64,000 nt of DNA from Planctomycetota bacterium (GTDB lineage: Bacteria > Planctomycetota > UBA1135 > GCA-002686595). Shown piece by piece: positions 1 through 7,764 of this stretch (positions are counted from its first letter, which is position 1; the number at the start of each line of letters is the position of its first letter). The DNA is taken from contig JACKHS010000004.1 of the NCBI GenBank assembly GCA_020638875.1, forward strand, positions 183,072-247,071. Reading direction: 5' to 3'. The notes beneath the pieces are model-generated. The model made no database searches. It saw only the letters and a list, made by a program, of their open reading frames with translations, and had not been told where the DNA came from. Both the position numbers and the translations under genes were made by a program.

Positions 1-2516
1 GCCGGGCGGGCGGCGTGCTGCGCGATGCGCGGGGCGAGGTCCTCGGCGTCGTCCTCGATGTCGGTGAGGATCGACTTGGCGCGCTCGAGCAGCGCGCGCG
101 GCACGCCGGCGAGGCGCGCGACGTGGATGCCGTAGGAGCGGTCGGTGCCGCCGTCGACGATCTTGTGCAGGAAGACGATGCGGTCCTCCCACTCGCGCAC
201 GGCGACGCTCTTGTTGCAGACGCCCGCGAGGCGGCCGGCGAGATCGGTGAGCTGGTGGTAGTGCGTCGCGAAGAGCGTCCGCGCGCCGATCGCCTCGTGC
301 AGGTGCTCGACGATGGCCCACGCGAGCGCGAGGCCGTCGAAGGTGCTCGTGCCGCGACCGACCTCGTCGAGCACGACGAGCGATCGATCGGTGGCGTTGT
401 TGAGGATGTTCGCGATCTCGACCATCTCGACCATGAAGGTCGACGCCCCGCGGCCGATGTCGTCGGCCGAGCCGATGCGCGTGAAGATGCGGTCGACCAC
501 GCCGACGCGGGCCCGCGCGGCGGGCACGAACGAGCCGATCTGCGCCAGCAGCGTGATGAGCGCGGTCTGGCGGATGTAGGTCGACTTGCCGGCCATGTTC
601 GGGCCGGTCAGCACCGTGATGCGGTGCGCGCCGTGGTCGAGGCGGCTGTCGTTCGGCACGAAGGCCTCGGTGTCGGGCAGCACCTCGACGACCGGGTGGC
701 GGCCGTCCTCGATCTCGAGCACGTCGGAGTCGTCGACCTCGGGCGCGACGTAGCGCTGTTGCGCGGCGGTCTCGGCCAGCGAGGCCAGCACGTCCACGCG
801 CGCGACCGCGGCGGCCGTGTCGAGGATGCGCCGCACCTCGGCGGCGACCTCGTCGCGCAGCTCGCAGAAGATCGCGTACTCCATGTCGAAGGAGCGCTCC
901 TCGGCGCGCAGCACCTTGGTCTCGAACTCCTTCAGCTCGGGCGTGATGTAGCGCTCGGCGTTCTTGACGGTCTGCTTGCGGACGTAGTGCTCGGGCACCT
1001 TGTCGGCTTGCGCGCGCGGCACCTCGATGAAGTAGCCGAACACCGAGTTGTAGCCGATCTTCAGGCCGGGCAGGCCGGAGCGCGCGCTCTCCTCGGCCTG
1101 GAAGCGCGCCATCCAGCTCTTGCCGTCGCCGGCGATCTGATGGAGCTCGTCGAGCTCGGCCGAGTAGCCCTTGCGCACCATGCCGCCCTCGCGCAGCGTC
1201 GGCGGCGGGGCGTCGACGAGCGTCGCGCGCACGCGCTGCACCACGTCGTCGAGCGGGTCGAGGGAACCGTGCAGGTCCGCGAGCAGGCTCGAGTAGCAGC
1301 CGGCGAGCTTCTCCCACAGCGGCCGCACCGGCTCGAGCGAGCTGGCCAGGTGCACCAGGTCGCGCGCGTTGCCGCGGCCGGTGGAGAGGCGCGCGACGAG
1401 GCGCTCGATGTCGCGCACGTCGTCGAGCAGCGTGCGCACGTCCTCGCGCAGGAAGGGCGCGTCGACGAGCTCGGCCACGGCTTGCTGGCGGCGCGTGATG
1501 CGCGCGACGTCGCGCAGCGGCGAGAGCACCCACTGGCGCAGCAGGCGCCCGCCCATCGGCGTCGACGTGCGGTCGAGCACCGCGAGCAGCGAGCCCTCGG
1601 CGCGACCGTCGCGCTGCGTCTGCACGAGCTCGAGGCACGAGCGCGTGGCGCGATCGAGCACGAGGAAGCCCGAGGTGTCGACGCGCTCGATGGCGAGCAC
1701 GTGGTCGCACGCGCCGCGTTGCGTCTCCTCGAGGTACTCGATCAACGCGCCGGCGGCGGGGATCGCCGCGCTCGCGTCCTCGAGGCCGTAACCCTCGAGC
1801 GTGGCGACCTTGAAGTGCGCGAGCAGCGCGCGCCGCGCGGTGTCGCGCTCGAAGCGCCACGGGTCGCGCTCGGACAGGCGCGGGCCGAACGCGCGCTGGA
1901 GCTCGACCGAGAGCTCGGGGTCGTCGCGCACGAGATCAGGGCACCACAGGAGCTCGGCCGGCGCGATGCGCGCGAGCTCGTCGGCGAGCCGCGCGCGCGC
2001 GACCTCGGTCACGTGGAAGCGGCCGGTCGACACGTCGACCCAGGCGATGCCCGCCGCGCGCTCGCCGACCCACAGGCTGGCGAGGTAGTTGTTGGCGCGC
2101 GCGTCGAGCGCGTTCTCCTCGGTCAGCGTGCCGGGCGTGACGACGCGCACGATGCCGCGGTCGACGATGCCCTTGGTCGTGCGCGGGTCGGTGAGCTGCT
2201 CGCAGATCGCGACCTTGTGGCCGCGCTGCACGAGCCGCAGCAGGTAGCCCTCGGCCGCCTTGACCGGCACGCCGGCCATCGCGATGGCGCCGTCGCCCTT
2301 GCTGCGCGAGGTCAGCGCGATGCCCAGCTCCTTGGCGGCGACCTCGGCGTCGCGCTCGAAGAGCTCGTAGAAGTCGCCCATGCGGAAGAAGAGCAGGGCG
2401 TCGGGCTGCTCCTGCTTCGCGCGCCGGAACTGCTCCATCATCGCGGACGGCTTCTTCGCGCCGTTTCCCGCGCGCTTCTGGGCTTTTCCGGCCACGATCA
2501 CGGTCTTCTTGGGCAT
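1..2516 (-). CDS. mutS: DNA mismatch repair ATPase MutS (3' end outside window)
   Basis: This is the mismatch-recognition ATPase of methyl-directed mismatch repair, acting as a DNA clamp with MutL. About 838 residues are inside the window and the C-terminus runs off base 1. The N-terminal mismatch-binding domain has the Phe-x-Glu element in GDFYELF (F49, E51). The ABC-type ATPase has Walker A TGPNMAGKST at residues 637-646, followed by a signature-like DIGRGASTF and Walker B LVVLDEVGRGTSTFDG. The chosen ATG at 2516 gives MPKKTVIVAG. An adjacent TAAGCT hexamer lies 10 nt upstream, so the transcript may be leaderless. It is divergent from the lipoprotein gene at 2554, with only 37 bp between start codons. 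All key motifs are intact and identity is certain. Confidence 0.98.
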   Translation of the reverse strand, partial: MPKKTVIVAGKAQKRAGNGAKKPSAMMEQFRRAKQEQPDALLFFRMGDFYELFERDAEVAAKELGIALTSRSKGDGAIAMAGVPVKAAEGYLLRLVQRGHKVAICEQLTDPRTTKGIVDRGIVRVVTPGTLTEENALDARANNYLASLWVGERAAGIAWVDVSTGRFHVTEVARARLADELARIAPAELLWCPDLVRDDPELSVELQRAFGPRLSERDPWRFERDTARRALLAHFKVATLEGYGLEDASAAIPAAGALIEYLEETQRGACDHVLAIERVDTSGFLVLDRATRSCLELVQTQRDGRAEGSLLAVLDRTSTPMGGRLLRQWVLSPLRDVARITRRQQAVAELVDAPFLREDVRTLLDDVRDIERLVARLSTGRGNARDLVHLASSLEPVRPLWEKLAGCYSSLLADLHGSLDPLDDVVQRVRATLVDAPPPTLREGGMVRKGYSAELDELHQIAGDGKSWMARFQAEESARSGLPGLKIGYNSVFGYFIEVPRAQADKVPEHYVRKQTVKNAERYITPELKEFETKVLRAEERSFDMEYAIFCELRDEVAAEVRRILDTAAAVARVDVLASLAETAAQQRYVAPEVDDSDVLEIEDGRHPVVEVLPDTEAFVPNDSRLDHGAHRITVLTGPNMAGKSTYIRQTALITLLAQIGSFVPAARARVGVVDRIFTRIGSADDIGRGASTFMVEMVEIANILNNATDRSLVVLDEVGRGTSTFDGLALAWAIVEHLHEAIGARTLFATHYHQLTDLAGRLAGVCNKSVAVREWEDRIVFLHKIVDGGTDRSYGIHVARLAGVPRALLERAKSILTDIEDDAEDLAPRIAQHAARP

Positions 2517-2526
2517 GGCACCGCAC

Positions 2527-2543
2527 AGCTTAGTCGCTAAGCT
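2527..2543. promoter_or_regulatory. Palindromic divergent promoter between mutS and lipoprotein gene
   Basis: A perfect inverted repeat, AGCTTA-GTCGC-TAAGCT, sits midway between the two divergent start codons. Each arm reads TAAGCT, a TANNNT-type -10 hexamer, on its own outgoing strand. Each ends exactly 10 nt before the corresponding ATG. One palindrome may therefore supply both -10 boxes, giving near-leaderless transcripts in both directions. The promoter function is inferred from sequence only. Confidence 0.55.
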
Positions 2544-2553
2544 CTGCCGTGCC

Positions 2554-2973
2554 ATGCCGGACCTCCGCGTCACCGCCACGCTGCTGCTCCTCACCGCTCT
2601 GGGCGCTTGCCGGAGCCCCGCTTCGCGCCAGGACGCGGGTCCCCGCGTGGTGCCGGGCGAGTTGGTCGAGAGCGGGGCGGCGCCCTCGGAGGACCACAGC
2701 GTCGAGCTCGCGCTCGAGCAGCTCATCCGTCAGAGCCGCGTCGAGAACGGTGTGCGCGTGGTCGACCTCGAGCTGCGCAACCGCTCGCAGCGCGAGCTGG
2801 CCTTCGCCTTCCGGGTCGAGTGGCTCGACCGCCGCGGCGAACGCGTGAGCGATCCGAGCGAGCGCTGGAAGCACCTCGTGCTGCCCGCGGAGGCCGCCGC
2901 GCCGCTGCGCTTGACCGCGCCGAGCCCGCGCGCCGAGTCCTGGCGCTTGCGCGCCGCCGCGACCGCGCAGTGA
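2554..2973 (+). CDS. Lipoprotein, YcfL/DUF1425-like
   Basis: A 139-residue predicted lipoprotein. The signal peptide ends in lipobox LTALGAC, so the mature protein starts at Cys20. The body resembles the YcfL (DUF1425) family: a 'RNRSQRELAFAFRVEWLDRRGERV' type strand pair, then W-K-x-L-x-L-x-A and a final A-P-S-P-R segment with E-S-W-R-L. YcfL-type proteins are small periplasmic beta-sandwich lipoproteins of unclear function. The ATG at 2554 is chosen because it begins the signal peptide; the frame is open further upstream. There is no Shine-Dalgarno sequence, but TAAGCT ends 10 nt upstream. The family call is by pattern memory and the lipoprotein call is firm. Confidence 0.75.
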   Translation: MPDLRVTATLLLLTALGACRSPASRQDAGPRVVPGELVESGAAPSEDHSVELALEQLIRQSRVENGVRVVDLELRNRSQRELAFAFRVEWLDRRGERVSDPSERWKHLVLPAEAAAPLRLTAPSPRAESWRLRAAATAQ

Positions 2974-3274
2974 CGCGCGCGCCGCGTCCGTGTGGCGTGC
3001 GCCGCGATCGCGCGCGGTGCGAAGAACGTCGCGCAGGAGGCGCTACCAAGAACGGAGCCGCCAGGGACCACGAGGTCCATGACGGCTCACGCCTTTCCCA
3101 GCCTTTTTGTTGAAGGTGACGCCCGAGGGAACAGGGGACCGCTCGCTGATGATCCCTTGCGCCCGAGGTGGGCACCACGCTCTGGATCCTACGACATTCG
3201 GACCTCGGTGTCCGCTACTAACTCCGACGAAATCGATCGGCCTCGAGGCGGACCTCGAGCCACGAACAGTTCGC
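2974..3274. other. Intergenic region without a recognised gene
   Basis: About 300 bp between the DUF1425 lipoprotein gene and msrB. It is slightly less GC-rich than its surroundings, with a short T-run near 3105 (CAGCCTTTTTGTTGAAGG). No open frame with a start signal, and no strong hairpin, was found. It probably holds the lipoprotein terminator and the region upstream of the msrB promoter. Confidence 0.5.
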
Positions 3275-3280
3275 TAGTCT
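3275..3280 (+). promoter_or_regulatory. Candidate -10 box of msrB (leaderless type)
   Basis: TAGTCT ends 7 nt before the msrB ATG, and no Shine-Dalgarno sequence lies between. With the usual 6-8 nt spacing, transcription would begin at or next to the ATG. No clear -35 box is seen. Confidence 0.5.
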
Positions 3281-3287
3281 CGCGATC

Positions 3288-3683
3288 ATGGACGAACGCA
3301 TCGAACGCAGCGACGCGGAGTGGCGCGCGCAGCTCACGCCCGCGCAGTACCACGTCACACGCCTGGGTGGCACCGAGCCGCCCTTCACCGGCGAGTACAC
3401 CGACACGGAGACGCCGGGCACCTACGGTTGCGTGTGTTGCGGACTACCGCTGTTCCGCTCGGACGCGAAGTTCCACTCGGGCTGCGGCTGGCCGAGCTTC
3501 TTCGAGCCGCTCGACGGCGCGCACCTCGTCGAGCTGCGCGACACCTCGCACGGGATGGTCCGCACCGAGATCCGCTGCCGGCGCTGCGACGCGCACCTCG
3601 GCCACGTGTTCCCCGACGGCCCGCCGCCGACCGGGCTGCGCTTCTGCATCAACTCGGTGGCCCTCGATCTGGAGGAGGCCTGA
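3288..3683 (+). CDS. msrB: Peptide-methionine (R)-S-oxide reductase MsrB
   Basis: A 131-residue stand-alone MsrB that reduces methionine-R-sulfoxide in proteins using thioredoxin. Structural zinc is bound by two pairs, C48/C51 (CVCC) and C97/C100 (CRRC). The catalytic Cys120 lies in RFCINSVAL, and C66 in HSGCGWPSF is the likely resolving cysteine. The motif GHVFPDGPPPTGLRFC is canonical. There is no signal peptide, so it is cytoplasmic. The length matches the single-domain family and there is no fusion to MsrA. It is monocistronic between two non-coding stretches. Confidence 0.97.
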   Translation: MDERIERSDAEWRAQLTPAQYHVTRLGGTEPPFTGEYTDTETPGTYGCVCCGLPLFRSDAKFHSGCGWPSFFEPLDGAHLVELRDTSHGMVRTEIRCRRCDAHLGHVFPDGPPPTGLRFCINSVALDLEEA

Positions 3684-3936
3684 GCGCGCGGGGGCCCGGA
3701 TGAGGACCTCACGCCGGCCCCCGGAAAAGTCGGCGCCTGCGTTCGGTCGCCCGGCGGACCTCGCTCGACCGCGCCGTGAAAGGAAGCCGCTTCCGCTGAC
3801 CCCCTCTCCTCTCTCACGGCGGAAGCTCTCGGGTATCTCTCCCTGGATGCGGACTCGGACTCGCCTCGGCGGGTCCGAGTCTCGTTTCGGCCGAGCCCGC
3901 GCGCGGCCCCGGGCCCGCGACGACGCGGCGAGCGGC
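3684..3936. other. Non-coding region downstream of msrB
   Basis: The first part of a 1 kb stretch (3684-4686) with no credible gene. Open frames on both strands here are low-complexity Arg/Pro/Gly translations with no start signal. An inverted segment around 3805-3900 (CTCGGACTCGCCTCGGCGGGTCC-like) can fold, but not cleanly. Confidence 0.5.
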
Positions 3937-4041
3937 GCCCCACCGGCCGAGACCCCACCGGCCTGGGCCCCACCGGCCGAGACCCCACCGGCCTGGGCCC
4001 CACCGGCCTGGGCCCCACCGGCCTGGGCCCCACCGGCGGAG
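3937..4041. repeat. Tandem array, seven 15-bp units
   Basis: Seven consecutive 15-bp units at 3937, 3952, 3967, 3982, 3997, 4012 and 4027. The consensus is GCCCCACCGGCCTGG, and two units read GCCCCACCGGCCGAG. The period is a multiple of three, so frames stay open through it, but the translations (Ala-Pro-Pro-Ala-Trp repeats or Gly-Gly-Ala-Gln repeats) look non-biological and lack a start signal. Confidence 0.9.
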
Positions 4042-4059
4042 AAAAGCGGCTCGCGCCGC

Positions 4060-4169
4060 GTTCGGTCCCGGGCGCGAGCTCGCTCCGTCGCCCCGCAGTC
4101 ACGACCACTGCGCTGGGGACAACACTCTTCTCGCCCGCCGGCCCGCCCGACTCGTTCGGGCGGGCCGGC
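4060..4169 (+). repeat. Hairpin repeat copy 1 of 3
   Basis: The first of three related 110-119 bp units. Its shared 5' part has GTTCGGTC at 4060, then CAGTCACGA, CTGCGCTGGGGAC and ACTCTTCT. A unit-specific perfect 14-bp stem closes it: arms GCCGGCCCGCCCGA (4137-4150) and its complement (4156-4169), with loop CTCGT. The stem sequence is unrelated to those of copies 2 and 3. Confidence 0.75.
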
Positions 4170-4189
4170 GAGCTTTGGTGCCGTGCGGC

Positions 4190-4273
4190 GCGGCGCGGTC
4201 GAGTTGGCCCAGCGCGGCGCGGTCGAGTCGGCCCAGCGCGGCGCGGTCGAGTCGGCCCAGCGCGGCGGGGTCG
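4190..4273. repeat. Tandem array, 24-bp units
   Basis: Three full units and a partial fourth, starting at 4190, 4214, 4238 and 4262. The consensus is GCGGCGCGGTCGAGTC followed by GGCCCAGC. It lies between hairpin repeat copies 1 and 2. Confidence 0.88.
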
Positions 4274-4322
4274 GCGTCGCGCGGCGGGGTCCACAGGCGC
4301 CGCGAGATTCTCCAGCGGTCGC

Positions 4323-4432
4323 GTTCGGTCGCCGTCCGCGCCGCGCTAGGGCGCCCGCAGCCACGCTGCGCTGGGGACACTCTTCTGGACCGCCGGCTCA
4401 CACGATTCGCTCGGGTGAGCCGGCGGTCTTTT
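4323..4432 (+). repeat. Hairpin repeat copy 2 of 3, ends as terminator
   Basis: It has the same 5' module as copies 1 and 3: GTTCGGTC at 4323, CGCTAGGGCGC, CAGCCACG, CTGCGCTGGGGAC, ACTCTTCT. A perfect 14-bp stem follows, with arms 4388-4401 (GACCGCCGGCTCAC) and 4415-4428, then TTTT at 4429-4432. This makes a good intrinsic terminator on the plus strand. The stem sequence differs completely from copies 1 and 3. Confidence 0.75.
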
Positions 4433-4503
4433 CGCTCTTCGCGCGCGCGCCGGCGCAGCGCGTGAACGCCTCGGCAGGAATCGAGAAAGTCGTCGCCCTC
4501 GGA

Positions 4504-4622
4504 GTTCGGTCGCGCGCGCGATCACGCTAGGGCGCGCGCAGCCACGAAAACGCTGCGCTGGGGAACCAACTCTTCTCGATGCCGCAAGTCCGCCGGGCCG
4601 CTCACCTGGCGGACTTGCCCCT
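4504..4622 (+). repeat. Hairpin repeat copy 3 of 3
   Basis: GTTCGGTC at 4504, then CACGCTAGGGCGC, CAGCCACG, CTGCGCTGGGGAA and ACTCTTCT. The closing stem has arms 4584-4597 (GCAAGTCCGCCGGG) and 4605-4618 with one G-T pair, followed by CCCCTTTT. The unit-specific stem is again unrelated to the other two. Confidence 0.75.
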
Positions 4623-4674
4623 TTTCCGGCCACTTCTCGCGGCCGGGCGCGCGGATCGCGCGAGGCGTGGCCGA

Positions 4675-4680
4675 TAGCAT
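4675..4680 (+). promoter_or_regulatory. Candidate -10 box of the epimerase gene
   Basis: TAGCAT ends 6 nt before the ATG at 4687, with GGGCCC between and no Shine-Dalgarno sequence. This fits a leaderless start. Confidence 0.5.
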
Positions 4681-4686
4681 GGGCCC

Positions 4687-5655
4687 ATGGCCCTCTACCT
4701 CGTCACCGGCGGCGCCGGCTTCATCGGTTCGCACCTCGTGCACGCGCTCGTGAGCCGCGGCGACCGCGTCCGCGTGCTCGACGACTTCTCCTCCGGGCGG
4801 CTCGAGAACCTCGCCGAGCACGAGGTGGGGGAGGCCGGCAGCGGCGCGGCCGTCGAGCTGGTGCGCGGCGAGCTGTCCGACCGCGCCGCCTGCGCGCGGG
4901 CCGCGGCGGGCGCCGAAGGCGTCTTCCACGAGGCGGCCCAGGTCTCGGTGCCGCGCAGCGTCGAGGACCCCGAGCGCAGCTACGAGGTCAACGTCACCGG
5001 CACGCTGCGCCTGCTCGAGGCCGCGCGCGCAGCGGGCGTGCGCAAGGTGGTCTTCGCCGCCTCCTCGGCCGCCTACGGCGAGAGCGAGACGTTGCCGAAG
5101 GTCGAGACGATGCCCACCGACCCGCTCAGTCCGTACGCGTCGGGCAAGGTGGCCGGCGAGCAGCTCCTGAAGGTCTGGGCGCGCTGCTACGGGCTCGAGA
5201 CGGTCTGCCTGCGCTACTTCAACGTCTTCGGGCCGCGCCAGGTGGACGACAGCCCGTACACCGGCGTGATCGCGATCTTCGTCCGCGCGTTGCTGGACGG
5301 CCGCGCGCCGACGATCTTCGGCGACGGCGAGCAGACGCGCGACCTGACGTACGTCGACAACGTTGTCGAGGTGAACCTGCGCGCCATGGACGCGCGCGGG
5401 CTCGACCCGGGCGTGGTGATCAACGTCGGCGGCGGGCAGCGCATCACGGTCAACCAGCTCTATCGCGAGATCGCGGCGGGGCTGGGGAGCGACCTCGAGC
5501 CCGTCTACGCGCCGCCGCGCGCCGGCGACGTGCGTCACTCGCTGGCCTCGATCGAGCGCGCGCGCGAGCTGCTCGGCTGGACGCCGGCGGTCGACTGGCG
5601 CACGGGCCTGGGGCACACGCTGGCGTGGTACCGCCGGCGCCACGCGCACGCCTGA
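4687..5655 (+). CDS. NAD-dependent sugar-nucleotide epimerase/dehydratase (UDP-glucose 4-epimerase type)
   Basis: A 322-residue extended short-chain dehydrogenase/reductase. The N-terminal Rossmann motif is TGGAGFIGSH (residues 7-16). The catalytic Ser is in AASSAAY (S126/S127), with Tyr150 and Lys154 in YASGK. The substrate-side RYFNVFGPRQ and the C-terminal GEQTRDLTYVDNVV are typical of GalE/WbpP-like UDP-sugar 4-epimerases. It is cytoplasmic and would supply activated sugars for polysaccharide or glycoprotein synthesis. It stands alone, with non-coding repeats upstream and pckA downstream. The exact nucleotide sugar cannot be told from sequence. Confidence 0.9.
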   Translation: MALYLVTGGAGFIGSHLVHALVSRGDRVRVLDDFSSGRLENLAEHEVGEAGSGAAVELVRGELSDRAACARAAAGAEGVFHEAAQVSVPRSVEDPERSYEVNVTGTLRLLEAARAAGVRKVVFAASSAAYGESETLPKVETMPTDPLSPYASGKVAGEQLLKVWARCYGLETVCLRYFNVFGPRQVDDSPYTGVIAIFVRALLDGRAPTIFGDGEQTRDLTYVDNVVEVNLRAMDARGLDPGVVINVGGGQRITVNQLYREIAAGLGSDLEPVYAPPRAGDVRHSLASIERARELLGWTPAVDWRTGLGHTLAWYRRRHAHA

Positions 5656-5754
5656 AGCGCCGTCAGAAGGTCCCCGGGGGCCCGCTCGGCGCGCGCGAAG
5701 CCGCTCGCGAGGGGTACGAAGTCCAGCCGCCTAGCGCTCCCGCGGGCGCGACGC

Positions 5755-5760
5755 TACCCT
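5755..5760 (+). promoter_or_regulatory. Candidate -10 box of pckA
   Basis: TACCCT lies 64 nt before the pckA ATG. It fits the TANNNT hexamer seen before many genes in this window. No convincing -35 box is visible. Confidence 0.35.
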
Positions 5761-5824
5761 CTTCGCCCTCCAACGCCGGGAACGCCCCTCCCGGCACGCG
5801 CCGAGGTCCCCCCGGAGAGTATCG

Positions 5825-7477
5825 ATGGACATCCGCCAAGAACTGCAAGACCTGCTCGGGCTCACCCACGTCACGTACAAGGCCAACCTCTCCAAGGAGG
5901 CGCTCTTCCACGAGGCCATCGCGAACGATCGCGGCCGCACGAAGAAGGACGGCCCCGACGACGCGCAGAAGGCCTTCCCGACCAAGCTCGGCGTGAACGG
6001 CCCGCTGGTCTACTACTCCGATCCCTCGTGCACCGGCCGGCCGGTGCAGGACACCTTCGGCGTGGCCTGGCCGGAGATCTCCGACGACATCTGGTGGAAG
6101 GGCGACTTCAAGAAGCTCGAGCCGGAGAAGTTCCAGGCGCTGCTCGCCCGCGTCGTCGCGCACCTGAACGAGAAGGGCGGGAACCTGTACGTCCAGGACG
6201 TCTACTGCGGCTACGACCCGAGCTACGCGGTGCCCTACCGCTTCGTCGGCGAGTACGCCACGCACGCGATGTTCGCCCAGAACATGTTCCCCAAGGACAT
6301 CGCCGGCGTCGCTGACGAAGGCTCGAAGCGCTGGACGATGCTCAACGTGCCGAGCTTCCACTGCGATCCCGAGCGCGACGGCACGTTCTCGGCGCGCGCA
6401 GTCATCGCCGACTACAAGAACCGCGTGGCGCTCGTCGTCGGGCGCGCCGACTACTGCGGCGTGGTCAAGAAGACCATGTTCACGGTGATGAACTACATGC
6501 TCCCCGAGATGGGGCACATGTCGATGCACTGCTCGGCCAACGTGGGCGAGCGCGGCGACGGCGCGATCCTGTTCGGCCTCTCGGGCACGGGCAAGACGAC
6601 GCTGTCCGCCGACCCGGACCGCAAGCTGATCGGTGACGACGAGCACGCCTGGACCGCGAACGGCGTCTCGAACCTCGAGGACGGTTGCTACGCCAAGCTG
6701 ATCGACCTCGACAAGCAGGCCGAGCCCGTGATCGCCGCCGCGCTGTCGATGGCCGGCACGATCATCGAGAACGTCCCGCCGCTGCCGGGCCGCAAGATGG
6801 AGGAGCTCGACCCGCAGGAGCTCGACCTCAGCGACGGCTCGATCACCGAGAACACGCGCTTCTCGTACCCGCTCGCGTGCAACCCCAACGTCGCCGAGGG
6901 CGCGCGGGGCCCGCACCCCGAGACGATCGTGCTCCTGACCGCCGACGCCTTCGGCGTGCTGCCGCCCGTCTCGATCCTCGAGCCGGACGAGGTCATGTAC
7001 CACTTCGTGATGGGCTTCACCTCGAAGCTCGCGGGCACCGAGGTCGGCATCACCGAGCCGAAGGCGGCCTTCAGCGCCTGCTTCGGCGCGCCCTTCATGG
7101 CGCGCTTCCCGTCGGTCTACGCGAAGCGCCTGGCCGAGAAGATGCACGAGCACTCGGCGCGCTGCATCCTGCTCAACACGGGCTGGGGCGGCGGCCCCTA
7201 CGGCGTCGGCAAGCGCATCTCGATCCACGACACGCGCGCGCTCCTGAACGCCGCGCTGTCGGGCGAGCTGCACACGGGCGACTACGTCGAGCACCCGATC
7301 TTCAAGCTGAAGATGCCGAAGGCCTGCCCCGGCGTGGATCCCAAGATCCTCGATCCGCGCAACACCTGGGAGGACAAGGCCGCCTACGACGCGCAGGCGC
7401 AGAAGCTCCACAAGATGTTCCACGAGCACTTCGAGAAGAGCGGCTTCGCCGACCTCGGGGTCGTCTCGATGATGTAG
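5825..7477 (+). CDS. pckA: Phosphoenolpyruvate carboxykinase (ATP)
   Basis: A 550-residue ATP-type PEPCK that interconverts oxaloacetate + ATP with PEP + CO2 + ADP, the gluconeogenic exit from C4 acids. The P-loop GLSGTGKTTLS lies near residue 250, followed by the metal/kinase-2 segment DPDRKLIGDDEHAW. Also present are the oxaloacetate-side arginine region ENTRFSYPL and the C-terminal NTGWGGGPYGVGKRISIHDTR. The length matches the ATP-dependent family (about 530-550 aa). The ATG at 5825 gives MDIRQELQDLLGL, typical of the family N-terminus. It is monocistronic and followed by a strong hairpin. Confidence 0.97.
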   Translation: MDIRQELQDLLGLTHVTYKANLSKEALFHEAIANDRGRTKKDGPDDAQKAFPTKLGVNGPLVYYSDPSCTGRPVQDTFGVAWPEISDDIWWKGDFKKLEPEKFQALLARVVAHLNEKGGNLYVQDVYCGYDPSYAVPYRFVGEYATHAMFAQNMFPKDIAGVADEGSKRWTMLNVPSFHCDPERDGTFSARAVIADYKNRVALVVGRADYCGVVKKTMFTVMNYMLPEMGHMSMHCSANVGERGDGAILFGLSGTGKTTLSADPDRKLIGDDEHAWTANGVSNLEDGCYAKLIDLDKQAEPVIAAALSMAGTIIENVPPLPGRKMEELDPQELDLSDGSITENTRFSYPLACNPNVAEGARGPHPETIVLLTADAFGVLPPVSILEPDEVMYHFVMGFTSKLAGTEVGITEPKAAFSACFGAPFMARFPSVYAKRLAEKMHEHSARCILLNTGWGGGPYGVGKRISIHDTRALLNAALSGELHTGDYVEHPIFKLKMPKACPGVDPKILDPRNTWEDKAAYDAQAQKLHKMFHEHFEKSGFADLGVVSMM

Positions 7478-7498
7478 CGCGCACGCGCTCGCCCGAAC

Positions 7499-7539
7499 GC
7501 CGCGGGGCCGCGCACCACACCGGTGCGCGGCCCCGCGGC
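7499..7539 (+). terminator. Terminator hairpin after pckA
   Basis: A perfect 18-bp stem with arms 7499-7516 and 7522-7539 and loop ACACC, just after the pckA stop. It has no T tract, as is usual for terminators in this window. Confidence 0.8.
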
Positions 7540-7559
7540 CTTGGGAGCTGCTCCTACGA

Positions 7560-7735
7560 CTGGATCGCGTGCGCCAAGCTCTTCGGTCCGGTCCGAGGTC
7601 TCGACGAGCGCGGCGGCAGGCCTCGACGGCCTCCGCGCCCTCGTTCTAGCCGACGAGCGCCGAGCGGCGCTCGTCGTGCTCGAGGCCGATCGACACGCCG
7701 CGACTCCTCGTCCGCGCGGAGGGTCTCGCGCAGGC
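7560..7735 (-). pseudogene. Decayed remnant of a DUF59-TPR gene pair
   Basis: The segment 7612-7711 aligns base for base with 9373-9472, the 5' end of the TPR gene, at roughly 78% identity by eye. The match runs on into the end of the DUF59 gene (ACTCCTCGTC shared). Read on the minus strand, the TPR start codon ATG is GTG. The expected start MSTRLEHYKRGMALFGE becomes VSIGLEHDERRSALVG followed by a TAG stop. The middle of the gene appears deleted. A hairpin at 7651-7676 (CGACGAGCGCC, loop GAGC) lies inside. It is a degenerate duplicate of the locus about 1.8 kb away. Confidence 0.65.
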
Positions 7736-7764
7736 CGGGTCGCACACCCGTCGCGGCCCCTCGA

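Noticed and set aside
15..2540. An 841-codon open frame on the plus strand opposite mutS
   Set aside because: MutS on the minus strand has all its motifs. The antisense frame is Arg/Ala/Leu/Val-rich, as expected of shadow frames in DNA this GC-rich.
3937..4273. Tandem repeats as a CRISPR array
   Set aside because: Units are 15 and 24 bp with no unique spacers, and no cas gene is near.
3444..4364. A repetitive protein encoded across the arrays
   Set aside because: No start signal, no family similarity, and the frames cross the hairpin repeats.
4057..4620. Hairpin repeats as insertion sequence ends
   Set aside because: The stems differ between copies and no transposase or direct target repeat is present.
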